Source: Clostridiaceae bacterium
GTDB lineage: Bacteria; Bacillota; Clostridia; Acetivibrionales; DUMB01
Direction: 5' to 3'
NCBI GenBank assembly: GCA_012840085.1
Contig: DUMB01000083.1
Coordinates: forward strand, 1-53,817
DNA: 53,817 nucleotides
Part shown: one piece after another, positions 37,733 to 46,735 of the stretch
Numbering within the stretch: position 1 is the first letter of the stretch
Layout: each line of letters opens with the position of its first letter
Program-made: the position numbers and the translations under genes
The notes under the pieces: model-generated
Database searches by the model: none
What the model saw: only the letters and a program-made list of their open reading frames with translations
What the model was told of the DNA's origin: nothing

Positions 37733-38986
37733 TCAATTACCTTTTACTTCAGGAAGCGTGGAACCTCCATAAGGCATCAGGAGTACTTTGGCATCGTGTC
37801 CCAATTCATCAAATGCTGCTTTTATTGCTTCGCCTACATCTTTGAAAGGATACATGAACATTTTTCTGACCAGTTCATCATCCATGTCAGAAACCAAAAA
37901 AATCTTTGCTTTCTTTTGTACAAGAGCTATTGCAGCAGCTTTGTGGCCGCCAAGTTCAAAATTCTGCTGAATATTATTGATCAGTGTATCAGGCGAATCT
38001 GCACTCATTATCCACCTTTCAAACACCTTTTCTCCAAAACCCTCTGAACAGGATGCCATAAGAATTACAATACCACCGTCTTTAACAGCGTGCTTTGCAT
38101 TGTCCAGAGCTTTCTGTGCCTGGTACAGATTGATATCTTTCGGATAGCCTCCGGGTGTTGTCAATACAATATCGGCTTTTTCAGGTATTTCAACTTTATA
38201 CAGGTTGTCCAAAAACTTGCAGCCTTCTCTGTGAGCATGTATGTAATGTCCTGCCACCGCCTTTATTATTTGCTTTTTCTCGTCAAGAACCACATTTACA
38301 ATAAAATCAATAGGAACAAATTCAACAACTTCATCTATGTCAATCCTGACAGGATTATCATCCAATGCACCTGCCCTGGCTTCATTTTTTACCATCTGGC
38401 TGTGATTTGCCTGTATCGCATCCCTGGTGGAAACACCGGGCATAATCGCCTTAGCGCCGCCGCTATAGCCTGCAAAATAGTGAAATTCTATATTCCCAAG
38501 ACATATTCTTCTGTCTGCTTCGGCAACACATCTGAAAATATCCACCGGTGTGCCGCTCTTTGTAATTCCCAGATGCACACATTCTTTGGTATCACTGTCA
38601 ACGCATTTTATACTGTTATATATTTCATCACCGACAAGATACCTTTTTTCTTCTTCAGTGTGTTTTCTATGGCTTCCCAGAGCAAAAACAACCGTAATAT
38701 CATCACGGCTTACGCCTGCCATTTCAAGTTCTTTCACAACTACAGGCAAAACAATCTTACTGGGCATTGGACGGGTGATATCACTTGTTATTATTGCAAT
38801 CTTCTCACCGGGCTTTACTATGTCCCGTAATTTTTCACTTCCAATAGGATTTTCAATGGCTCTTTCCACCTCAGCTGCACCTGTAAGCCCGATTTCTACA
38901 GTATTTTGCCTTAACTCCGCCAAAATGTTTTCATCATTTATGGAAAATTCTTTATATCCTTTTCCATATCCGTATCGAAAATTCAC
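37733..38986 (-). CDS. larA: LarA-family nickel-pincer racemase
   Basis: The 417-residue protein belongs to the LarA family (DUF2088), whose founder racemises lactate with a nickel pincer cofactor derived from nicotinic acid. Residues matching LarA sites are Asp70 and Arg72 (SDITRPMPS), His106 and His109 (ALGSHRKHT), and His169 and Lys179 (IEFHYFAGYSGGAKA). Lys179 corresponds to the cofactor-carrying lysine. A GTG start follows GAGGTGGT. No larB, larC or larE genes are near. The substrate may be another 2-hydroxy acid. It is a single-gene unit with its own promoter. Confidence 0.88.
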   Translation of the reverse strand: MNFRYGYGKGYKEFSINDENILAELRQNTVEIGLTGAAEVERAIENPIGSEKLRDIVKPGEKIAIITSDITRPMPSKIVLPVVVKELEMAGVSRDDITVVFALGSHRKHTEEEKRYLVGDEIYNSIKCVDSDTKECVHLGITKSGTPVDIFRCVAEADRRICLGNIEFHYFAGYSGGAKAIMPGVSTRDAIQANHSQMVKNEARAGALDDNPVRIDIDEVVEFVPIDFIVNVVLDEKKQIIKAVAGHYIHAHREGCKFLDNLYKVEIPEKADIVLTTPGGYPKDINLYQAQKALDNAKHAVKDGGIVILMASCSEGFGEKVFERWIMSADSPDTLINNIQQNFELGGHKAAAIALVQKKAKIFLVSDMDDELVRKMFMYPFKDVGEAIKAAFDELGHDAKVLLMPYGGSTLPEVKGN

Positions 38987-39084
38987 ATTACCACCTCATT
39001 ATATCTAGTTTGAACTATTATTGGGAAACATAATATCTTAATAATTAGCATTATTAAATATTTTTATATATATTATATATTTTG

Positions 39085-39113
39085 ATTATCATATTGTGTT
39101 AATAATTTGACAA
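39085..39113 (-). promoter_or_regulatory. Promoter of the larA-like gene
   Basis: TTGTCA (39108-39113), a 17-nt spacer and GATAAT (39085-39090) on the minus strand lie about 100 nt before the GTG start. Confidence 0.6.
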
Positions 39114-39146
39114 CAAGGATTCCAAACTTAAGCTTTCATTTTTCAA

Positions 39147-40439
39147 TCACTTGCTGTTTCTGAACCTCTCAAGCCACTCCTTTATCCTTGCTTCATAACC
39201 GTTGGCAGTGGGATTGTAATAAATTGTGCCTTCCATTCCCGCAGGAAAATACTCCTGTTTAACAATGTTTCCGGGATAGTCATGGGCATATTTATAACCT
39301 TCACCATATCCGGCTTCTTTCATTTCCGGTGTAACTGCATTGCGTAAATGCATGGGAACCTCACCGGTCCTTTTATTCTGCACATCGTCAAGAGCTTTTG
39401 AGATAGCAGCATAGCATGAATTCGACTTAGGGCTTGTGGCAACCATGACAGCAGCATGTGCAAGAATTATTCTTGCTTCAGGCATTCCTATCATTCTGAC
39501 AGCTTCAGCGGCTGCAACAGCAACAGTAAGCGCACTGGGATTAGCCATCCCCACATCTTCTGAAGCGCATATTATTATTCTCCTGGCAAGAAATTCAGGA
39601 TCCTCGCCTGCATAAAGGGCTCTTGCGAGGTAAAACACAGCGGCATCAGGGTTGCTGCCCCTCATTGATTTTATGAAAGCACTGATATTATCGTAATGGC
39701 TGTCTCCGGATTTGTCAAAAACAATCCTTCTTTTTTGGACACAGTTTTCTATAGTCTCTATTCCAATGCGTATCTTGCCGCCGCCATCAACAGGGGACGT
39801 CAAAACCGCCAATTCGAGGGCATTAAGTGCTACTCTTGCATCTCCGTTGGAAATATCAGCAAGAAATCTTATTGCTTCGTCAGAAATCTCAACATCATAG
39901 TTTCCCAGACCTCTTTCTTTGTCTGCAAGAGCATTTCTAATTATTTTTTCAATATTTTCGTTACTCAAGGGTTTCAGCATAAACACAGACGACCTTGATA
40001 ACAGAGCTTTATTTACCTCAAAATAAGGATTTTCTGTTGTTGCTCCTATGAGTATTATAGTGCCGTCCTCAACGTAGGGAAGAAGTGCATCCTGCTGAGA
40101 TTTGTTAAAACGATGAATCTCATCTATGAACAACACCGTCTTCCCCGAAGGATTTAAAATATTGTTCTGGGTTTCAGAAACCACTCTCTTAATATCTGCA
40201 ACCCCTGATGTAACAGCATTCAATTTTTGAAAATTCGATTTGGTGCTCTCGGCAATTATCATTGCCAATGTTGTTTTTCCGGTACCAGGAGGACCATACA
40301 GAATTACAGACGAAATTCTGTCAGCTTTGATCATCCTGTACAGCATTTTACCTTTGCCAACAATATCTTCCTGCCCTACAAATTCCTCAAGTGTCCTGGG
40401 TCTCATCCTGTGAGCCAACGGTTCTTTATTTTCCAGCAT
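39147..40439 (-). CDS. rarA: Replication-associated recombination protein A (RarA/MgsA)
   Basis: The roughly 430-residue AAA+ ATPase acts at stalled replication forks. Walker A is ILYGPPGTGKTTLAMII and Walker B is VLFIDEIHRFNKSQQDALLP. Sensor motifs are GATTENPYFEVNKALLSRSS and GDARVALNALELAV. The C-terminal MgsA tetramerisation part shows MRGSNPDAAVFYLARALYAGEDP and DYPGNIVKQEYFPAGM. I choose the ATG at 40439, with AGGG 9 nt upstream. An in-frame TTG at 40448 abuts that ribosome-binding site. It is 20 nt after the stalk-domain protein gene, in one operon with htrA. Confidence 0.95.
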   Translation of the reverse strand: MLENKEPLAHRMRPRTLEEFVGQEDIVGKGKMLYRMIKADRISSVILYGPPGTGKTTLAMIIAESTKSNFQKLNAVTSGVADIKRVVSETQNNILNPSGKTVLFIDEIHRFNKSQQDALLPYVEDGTIILIGATTENPYFEVNKALLSRSSVFMLKPLSNENIEKIIRNALADKERGLGNYDVEISDEAIRFLADISNGDARVALNALELAVLTSPVDGGGKIRIGIETIENCVQKRRIVFDKSGDSHYDNISAFIKSMRGSNPDAAVFYLARALYAGEDPEFLARRIIICASEDVGMANPSALTVAVAAAEAVRMIGMPEARIILAHAAVMVATSPKSNSCYAAISKALDDVQNKRTGEVPMHLRNAVTPEMKEAGYGEGYKYAHDYPGNIVKQEYFPAGMEGTIYYNPTANGYEARIKEWLERFRNSK

Positions 40440-40459
40440 TTTTATCAACCCTGTTCATT

Positions 40460-42439
40460 TCAGTCCTTTTTAAGTGCAGGCGTAAATGAATTCCATATCT
40501 CCTGCATTTCCTTTAAATTCTTTTCTGAAGCATATAAATCGGATATTGCACTTATATAGCAGTATGAGTACGTTCCGGTGTTCATAACGTACACCTGGAA
40601 ATCCATATATATATCCTCTTCCTCATCTTCCATACGGTAAGTATACGTCTTTACCTTATGTCCCTTAAATGTCAGGCTTCCTTCGTTCTTTAATTCAACA
40701 TCCTGGCTGATTATATTGCTCAGGAACGCAAACTTCGCCTTGTCATCCGCTGTCTTTGAAAAATCTTCATTCTCAACAGCTTCAATAAGAATTATAGCAC
40801 CTGTCCTGTCATTGTAAAATGTTTGTACACTGGAATCCAATTCGCTGCCTTTTGTCCAGTATCCGGCAAGTTCAATCTTCCACTCATACTCATTATTTAT
40901 ATATTTACTTATATCATCATTTTTACCCACCCGGTTTCTGTTTGACGCATAACTATATTTTTTCAAGCCATCTTTAAGACTGGACTGTTCCTTTGAAGAA
41001 TAGCTGAAACTTTCAAGTATTTTGTTATACGTGGTTTTCTGAAGCTTGTATTTGTCCTCGGGAGACTTTATGGTAATATTGTATAACAGATCTCCGGCAA
41101 CAAGGAAATTTTCCTCCACCACATATGTATTCATTCCATTAACAAGCTTATATACAATATTATGGGATTCTCTCCCACCAACACTGGATTTCCCGCTTCT
41201 TTGGAACTCATAACACTTCTCATTAAAATTGCCTTTATAATAATCAAGCAGTTTTGTTATAAACTCATCCATCTTAAATTCGCTTTCTACAGCGGCTAAC
41301 TCAACAACCACATATTCCTTTTCATTCTTTCCCAACCGCGTAACGTATGGATTATCGCTATGTGTATCCATTTCATCCCATTCGGGCGGCAATTTCATTT
41401 CCCATGAAAAGTGCTTTCTATAGCTGTCATCAGTAATATAATTCTCATATTTTGCCATTCCGAATTCTACCTTTGAAAGGTCCTGAACTCCGTCTTCAAA
41501 TCCTTTGTAGCCCAAGCGGAACGAATTCAACAAGCTTATGAAAAACTTATTATCTATAATATTTTCGGGCTCTGTCTCGCTATATGAAGTAAGCACAACT
41601 TTATATAAATACCGGTTATTTGTATAAAGCCTTTGAATAGCTGCTTCCTCATAGTCATTTATATAGAGAATTTCTACATACTGCGGGTTTTTATCAGAAT
41701 TAAGCGTACAGTCTACCATTATTCCATCCATAAAATCCATTGGAGAATCCGAAACTTTTTCATAATAATCCTTCAGACTGCCTTCAACATTTGTATCAAT
41801 GTACACTTCTATGCCTATGTCTCTTTGATCATTTTCTACATATATGTACTTGGAATTGAAAGTTATAAAGCCAACTCTCGACCCTCTCGGGACATCAATA
41901 CTCCAGCCGTAATAACTGTCGCCGATTTTTGATTCGCTTATGCTGCCAATCAGGAAGGAGAGATCCGTAAGCGCTCCGTCATCTTCCAATATAACGGTCA
42001 CTGTTCCTGTCTGTTCGTCTTTGCTCACGCTGACGTCAAAATATTCTTCAATGAAACTTAGCGGTATCATAATCTTGTCTTTTTTATATCTTGGCGGTGT
42101 ATCAAACTGTTTCTCATCTTGATTTACAAAATACTTCCTATCACCTACAGTCAGATCAAATGAATAATCTCCGTATATAATATTGACCTTGTTATTGCCC
42201 TGCCAGTTGACTTCAGCTCCAAAAGCCTCAAGTATCAATCTCAAAGGTACAAACAAAGTACCCCCCTCGACAAAAGGACTTTCGGCGCTGTATGATTTAC
42301 CATTTATAGCAATTGTGCCACTTCCCGGTTTGAGCTTTATAACAGTTTTAAAATCATCTTCATTCAGACCATAGGCAGGTAAAACGGATGATAAAATCAT
42401 CACTAGCAAAACAACTGTTAGAACAAGCTTTCTTTTCAA
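40460..42439 (-). CDS. Secreted protein with copper-amine-oxidase-like stalk domain
   Basis: The protein of about 659 residues has a signal peptide (KRKLVLTVVLLVMILSSVLP). A copper-amine-oxidase N-terminal-like stalk domain (about 25-145) shows the repeats VPLRLILEAFGAEVNW and IPLSFIEEYFDVSVSKD. Three similar downstream modules of about 150 residues follow, each with a GxW start (YYGWSIDVPRGS, FSWEMKLPPEWDE, YEWKIELAGYWTKG) and an aromatic-rich core. They suggest an internal repeat related to PsbP/DUF-like lipoprotein folds, which is an inference. The start is taken as TTG at 42439 after GGTGGAGAG. A GTG four codons earlier lies in that site. It sits between htrA and rarA. Confidence 0.8.
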   Translation of the reverse strand: MKRKLVLTVVLLVMILSSVLPAYGLNEDDFKTVIKLKPGSGTIAINGKSYSAESPFVEGGTLFVPLRLILEAFGAEVNWQGNNKVNIIYGDYSFDLTVGDRKYFVNQDEKQFDTPPRYKKDKIMIPLSFIEEYFDVSVSKDEQTGTVTVILEDDGALTDLSFLIGSISESKIGDSYYGWSIDVPRGSRVGFITFNSKYIYVENDQRDIGIEVYIDTNVEGSLKDYYEKVSDSPMDFMDGIMVDCTLNSDKNPQYVEILYINDYEEAAIQRLYTNNRYLYKVVLTSYSETEPENIIDNKFFISLLNSFRLGYKGFEDGVQDLSKVEFGMAKYENYITDDSYRKHFSWEMKLPPEWDEMDTHSDNPYVTRLGKNEKEYVVVELAAVESEFKMDEFITKLLDYYKGNFNEKCYEFQRSGKSSVGGRESHNIVYKLVNGMNTYVVEENFLVAGDLLYNITIKSPEDKYKLQKTTYNKILESFSYSSKEQSSLKDGLKKYSYASNRNRVGKNDDISKYINNEYEWKIELAGYWTKGSELDSSVQTFYNDRTGAIILIEAVENEDFSKTADDKAKFAFLSNIISQDVELKNEGSLTFKGHKVKTYTYRMEDEEEDIYMDFQVYVMNTGTYSYCYISAISDLYASEKNLKEMQEIWNSFTPALKKD

Positions 42440-42480
42440 TGCTCTCTCCACCCTTCTTAATTATTGAGCGTTTGTGCAAC

Positions 42481-43632
42481 CTATTCCTGCTCGGTAAAGG
42501 TAACTTTAAGATTTATACTTTTACCGCCTCTTATTACGCCAAACTCAACGGTATCACCCGGCAGATACTTTTTCATTGCTTCGTTATAGTCGATTTTTGT
42601 TGTGATTTTAACGCCGTTTACGCTTTCAATCACGTCATCCAAAACCAATCCTGCAGCTTCTGCCGGCGAGCCATTCTCGATATCAACCACTGTCAGGCCT
42701 TCATTTGACGGAAGCCCGTATCTTGCTGCGATTCCTTCAATAAAAGTTGCTCCAAGGTAAGGCCTTCTGACTCTCGAATATTTTTCAAAATGTTCCATCA
42801 CGTATTCAACGGTATCAACAGGTATCGAAAAGCTCAACCCTTCAACACCAAAACCAACATACTTGACAGTGTTAATTCCTATAACCTCGCCTTTCATATT
42901 AACAAGAGGCCCTCCGCTGTTTCCGCCGTTAATGGCTGCATCAGACTGAATAAATCTGTATTCGCCGTCAGCAGCCCTGTTAATTCCGCTTACAATACCA
43001 CTGGTTGCGGAATTACGCAGTGAAAATGAAAGCGGTGTTCCAATGGCAATCACTTGCTCTCCTACTTCAACATCTTCAATTTTGCCAAATTTTACAGGGG
43101 TAAGTCCTCCCTTGTCAATTTTAATAAGCGCGAGGTCGGATACTTCATCTATTGCTTTCAGTCTTGCACGATATGACCTTCCATTGTGCAATACAACGAC
43201 AATGCTTTCCATATCGGCTACAACATGAGCATTTGTAATGATAAATCCATTTGATTTATATACAACACCTGTACCGAATGTAAGATTATCACTTTGGGGA
43301 ATATAATACTGACTGCTTTCCTTTAGTTTCCCTATTATTCCTACAACAGACGGGCTTAATTTTTTCACAACTTCAGAACTTTTATCAATGCTTTCAATAT
43401 TAATCACATTTGAATCTTTATTCCATTCAGCACTAATACCTGTATAAGCGCCTAAAGCCTCCAACGGCACGTAAGCCTTGTCGTCAATGATCTTTGCCTG
43501 CTGCTCAACTTGCCTGCCATTCACAATAATCCACGGGCTTGTTTTACTCTCCGCCACGGCAGCAGAACTAAAGCTCGCCATAAGAATAATTGCAATAATA
43601 AAAAGAGCTATGTACACCTTGCCTTTTCTCAT
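42481..43632 (-). CDS. htrA: HtrA/DegP-like serine protease with stalk domain and PDZ
   Basis: The 383-residue envelope protease starts at the ATG at 43632 (GGAGGG upstream). A signal anchor (about 5-27) is followed by half a copper-amine-oxidase-like stalk domain (about 33-80, YVPLEALGAYTGISAEWN). The trypsin-like domain carries the triad His136 (TNAHVVAD), Asp166 (SDLALIKID) and Ser239 (INGGNSGGPLVN). A C-terminal PDZ domain (about 300-380) includes ENGSPAEAAGLVLDD. It should degrade or refold damaged exported proteins. It leads an operon with the stalk protein (41-nt gap) and rarA. Confidence 0.94.
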   Translation of the reverse strand: MRKGKVYIALFIIAIILMASFSSAAVAESKTSPWIIVNGRQVEQQAKIIDDKAYVPLEALGAYTGISAEWNKDSNVINIESIDKSSEVVKKLSPSVVGIIGKLKESSQYYIPQSDNLTFGTGVVYKSNGFIITNAHVVADMESIVVVLHNGRSYRARLKAIDEVSDLALIKIDKGGLTPVKFGKIEDVEVGEQVIAIGTPLSFSLRNSATSGIVSGINRAADGEYRFIQSDAAINGGNSGGPLVNMKGEVIGINTVKYVGFGVEGLSFSIPVDTVEYVMEHFEKYSRVRRPYLGATFIEGIAARYGLPSNEGLTVVDIENGSPAEAAGLVLDDVIESVNGVKITTKIDYNEAMKKYLPGDTVEFGVIRGGKSINLKVTFTEQE

Positions 43633-43794
43633 ATAATGCCCTCCAAATCTCACATTTTCCGGACTTGTCAATGGTTTCTCAAGTTTTCGCCAATGCTGTC
43701 TGAATTTCTGAATTACTAATAATTATTATTTAATAATACCCATTATACCACAGGTAACTATATAAGTGCATTTCAGAAATAACAAAAAAATGCA

Positions 43795-43835
43795 GACAAA
43801 AAAATAAATGGGATACTCCTTTAAGAGCATCCCAT
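43795..43835 (-). terminator. glyA terminator
   Basis: The hairpin tgggat.ctc / gag.atccca (43808-43835, one internal mismatch) is followed on the minus strand by UUUAUUUUUUUG. Confidence 0.85.
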
Positions 43836-43913
43836 AAACTGCATTGTTCTGGTTTTGTGAACCCACATTAGTCTGTTGTTGCATCTATTGATAAAGACAC
43901 ATAGCCGAAAAAA

Positions 43914-45152
43914 CTATGCATACAAAGGAAATTTGCTGCAAATGTTTCTTACTCTTTCTTTAACTTTTTCCTTTGAATTTTCAAAATCAGTTATAGTCAG
44001 ATAAATCATGTCTGCAATCTCAGCCATTTCTTCCTCTTTCATGCCTCTGGTTGTAACTGCCGGAGTTCCGAGCCTGATGCCTGATGTAACAAAAGGACTC
44101 TGAGTATCAAAAGGTATTCCGTTTTTGTTAACAGTAATCATAACTTCATCAAGCCTGATTTGAGCCTCTTTGCCTGTAATATTCATATTTGTAAGGTCTA
44201 CAAGTATAAGATGGTTGTCTGTACCGTCAGAAACAAGTTTAAAGCCTTTTTCCTTCAACGCATCAGCAAGAGCCTTTGCATTTTTCACAACTTGCATCTG
44301 ATACTCTTTGAAGCTCTCAGATAATGCTTCCTTAAAGCTTACAGCTTTCGCAGCTATAACATGCATCAAAGGTCCGCCCTGCATTCCGGGGAAAACAGCA
44401 CTGTCAATCAATTTTGCATATTCCTTCTTGCAAAGAATCATGCCCCCCCTTGGCCCTCTTAATGTTTTATGTGTAGTAGTAGTAACAAAATCGGCATATG
44501 GAACAGGGCTTGGGTGGAGTCCGGCTGCAACAAGACCTGCGATGTGGGCCATATCAACCATAAGATAAGCTCCTACTTCTTTTGCGATTTCACTGAAAAT
44601 CTTAAAATCAATTATTCTTGGATATGCACTTGCACCTGCAACAATAATTTTCGGTTTGCTTTCCTTTGCAATTTTTCTTACTTCATCGTAATCTATCCTA
44701 TAGTCTTTTCTGGATACACCATAGGAAACTACTTCATAGTATTTTCCGGATATATTTTTTGCCATGCCATGCGTAAGATGCCCACCGTGTGAAAGATCCA
44801 TGCCCAGGATTTTATCGCCGGGATTGAGAACTGCAAAGTATACAGCAGTATTTGCCTGTGCACCTGAATGCGGTTGAACGTTAGCATGTTCTGCACCGAA
44901 AAGCTGCTTTGCCCTTTCGATTGCCAGGCTCTCAATGACATCAACGTGCTCGCACCCACCGTAATATCTTTTTCCGGGATATCCTTCAGCATACTTATTT
45001 GTAAGCGGTGTTCCGAGTGCTTCAAGTACAGCCTCACTTACAAAATTTTCAGAAGCAATAAGCTCAATTTTCGTTCTTTGACGCTGAACTTCATCCTCAA
45101 TAGACTTTGCCACTTCAGGGTCTATTTTTGAAATTTCTTTTAAACTATACAT
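43914..45152 (-). CDS. glyA: Serine hydroxymethyltransferase
   Basis: The 412-residue PLP enzyme interconverts serine plus tetrahydrofolate and glycine plus methylene-THF. Motifs include [56 protein letters not shown], and the PLP lysine in [13 protein letters not shown] (about 226). The start is the ATG at 45152, because GGAGGTCAG lies immediately upstream, rather than an upstream in-frame codon. A tandem glycine riboswitch and terminator hairpin occupy its 5' leader. It is a single-gene unit with its own terminator. Confidence 0.98.
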   Translation of the reverse strand: MYSLKEISKIDPEVAKSIEDEVQRQRTKIELIASENFVSEAVLEALGTPLTNKYAEGYPGKRYYGGCEHVDVIESLAIERAKQLFGAEHANVQPHSGAQANTAVYFAVLNPGDKILGMDLSHGGHLTHGMAKNISGKYYEVVSYGVSRKDYRIDYDEVRKIAKESKPKIIVAGASAYPRIIDFKIFSEIAKEVGAYLMVDMAHIAGLVAAGLHPSPVPYADFVTTTTHKTLRGPRGGMILCKKEYAKLIDSAVFPGMQGGPLMHVIAAKAVSFKEALSESFKEYQMQVVKNAKALADALKEKGFKLVSDGTDNHLILVDLTNMNITGKEAQIRLDEVMITVNKNGIPFDTQSPFVTSGIRLGTPAVTTRGMKEEEMAEIADMIYLTITDFENSKEKVKERVRNICSKFPLYA

Positions 45153-45290
45153 AATCTGACCTCCAAATCCTCCCAATTTCTTTGCTTCATGACCTCATTA
45201 TCAGTTGGAAACACCATTTCTTTTCATCAATCTATTTTTATCATTGCTAAAGAAAAACGGTTCTTTCTCTATAACAACAATAAAATAAAA

Positions 45291-45313
45291 AAGCCAAATC
45301 TCCAGATTTGACC
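45291..45313 (-). terminator. Conditional terminator of the glycine riboswitch
   Basis: The stem caaatc / gatttg, with loop tgga and extended by flanking G-U and G-C pairs, is followed by UUUUUUAUUUUA on the minus strand. It lies between the second aptamer and glyA, where a riboswitch expression platform is expected. Confidence 0.75.
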
Positions 45314-45355
45314 CCTGAATACACGAATAATAAGCATACTAATATAAACACTTAC

Positions 45356-45563
45356 TATCTCTGTCCTTTTGCCTGAGAGATTATTCCCTAAAAAACCTTT
45401 TACAAGGAATTTTACATGGAACTTGCCCCTTCGGCGCCTTATCGGTCTCTCCAGAGGTGCGTCCTGTTACAGTCATTAAACCTGAGAGTATAACTCCTTC
45501 GGTGTGCCGTATAATTATTAGATTAACTTATAGCTGACAAACAATATACGGCAACTCTCCCAT
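45356..45563 (-). ncRNA. Tandem glycine riboswitch
   Basis: Two aptamers in series are readable on the minus strand. The first has GGGAGAGTTGCCGTAT, then ACACCGAAGGAG and CTCTCAGG. The second has CTGGAGAGACCG, then GCGCCGAAGGGGCAAG and CTCTCAGGCAAAAGGACAGA. These are the glycine-riboswitch consensus elements (GAGAG, CCGAAGG, CTCAGG, GGACAGAG), and the two-aptamer layout is the usual cooperative form. A consensus promoter lies 31 nt upstream and a terminator downstream, so it should regulate glyA transcription by glycine. Confidence 0.95.
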
Positions 45564-45593
45564 AACATTCATCCGCTTATTAGTTTACATTAA

Positions 45594-45622
45594 ATTATAA
45601 TAATATTTATTTGTCGTGTCAA
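45594..45622 (-). promoter_or_regulatory. Consensus promoter of the glycine riboswitch-glyA unit
   Basis: TTGACA (45617-45622), a 17-nt spacer and TATAAT (45594-45599) on the minus strand form a perfect housekeeping promoter just upstream of the riboswitch. Confidence 0.88.
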
Positions 45623-45676
45623 TAAATAATATATTTATACAATCTAAAATAATATAAAATTAATATTTATTCAGCA

Positions 45677-46660
45677 TTATTCGACAACTTTATAAAGTTC
45701 ATCTGTATCAGGCTGATTTAACTCATATTCCTGACCTTCATAAATTACTTTCCTTTCAACTTCTGCGGTTATGCGCCCTATTACAGCAGCTTTAATGCCA
45801 TTTCTCTCCAGAGTTTCTACAAGCCCGGGCCCGTCTGCGCATGAAATAGCCATTGAACCGCTGGATATCAGTTTTAACGGGTCAATTCCAAAGTAATCAC
45901 AAATTGCCTTTGTTTCCGGTGCAACAGGTACATCGTTCCTTTGAACAATTACACCTGTTGCTGATGCTTCAGCTATCTCCCAAACCGCCCCAAGGACGCC
46001 TCCTTCTGTTACATCATGCATGGCATTTACCCCAAACCGGGCTGCAATCATGCCTTCCTTAACTACACTTATGCTGTTGATAAAGGACTTCGCGTTTTCT
46101 ACAGTTTTTTGTCCAAGAGCAGCTGCAAGCTCGCTTTCTTTTAATTTTGCTATAATAGCAGTACCTTCAAGGCCTGCAGATTTAGTTATAACAACGTAAT
46201 CCCCGGGTTTTGCTCCGGAAGTCTTTACAATTGACCCCTTCTGCACTTTTCCTATAGAAGTACAAATGGCAACAGTTCTGTTTACAGCAGTTGTAATTTC
46301 GGTATGTCCTCCCATTATATCAACATTTATTGAATCTGCCTCTTTACATATCTGTGCCATTATGAAATCCAAATCTTCCTTCGTCGTCCCGACTGGAAGC
46401 AGTAAAGTTACAAGAATCCCAACGGGTTCAGCACCGCAGGAAGCAATGTCATTGCATGATACATGGACTGCAAGGTGTCCAATATCTTCAGGTGTCCCGG
46501 TAATAGGGTCACTTGACATAGCAATAAGATTACCTCCAAAATCAGCTATACCGCAATCTTCACCAATTCCCGGCCTTACGATTATTTCTTCTCTCTTATC
46601 TTTTATTCTGTTAATAACCAAGCTTTTTAAAACATCATTTGGTATTTTTCCTACCTTCAT
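45677..46660 (-). CDS. AIR synthase-related (HypE/PurM-like) protein
   Basis: The protein of about 327 residues has the PurM/HypE/SelD/ThiL two-domain fold. The N-terminal ATP-binding half shows RPGIGEDCGIADFGG, MSSDPITGTPEDIG and VSCNDIASCGAEPVGI. The C-terminal half shows GLEGTAIIAKL, GVNAMHDVTEGGVLGAVWEIA and SSGSMAISC. HypE dehydrates a thiocarboxamide for hydrogenase cyanide ligands, but no other hyp gene is nearby and a HypE-type C-terminal Cys is absent, so the substrate is unknown. The start is the ATG at 46660, with GGAG 6 nt upstream. It follows vanW and the DUF2225 gene in one probable operon. Confidence 0.85.
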   Translation of the reverse strand: MKVGKIPNDVLKSLVINRIKDKREEIIVRPGIGEDCGIADFGGNLIAMSSDPITGTPEDIGHLAVHVSCNDIASCGAEPVGILVTLLLPVGTTKEDLDFIMAQICKEADSINVDIMGGHTEITTAVNRTVAICTSIGKVQKGSIVKTSGAKPGDYVVITKSAGLEGTAIIAKLKESELAAALGQKTVENAKSFINSISVVKEGMIAARFGVNAMHDVTEGGVLGAVWEIAEASATGVIVQRNDVPVAPETKAICDYFGIDPLKLISSGSMAISCADGPGLVETLERNGIKAAVIGRITAEVERKVIYEGQEYELNQPDTDELYKVVE

Positions 46661-46735
46661 AATCGTCTCCATATTCATTATATGCATCTTAATCAGTTGT
46701 GCTAAGGAATTAACAAAGTATAACCCTTTATCCGG

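Noticed and set aside
38090..38830. A 246-codon plus-strand open frame opposite larA
   Set aside because: It is an antisense shadow of the well-supported larA-like gene, with no motif or start signal.
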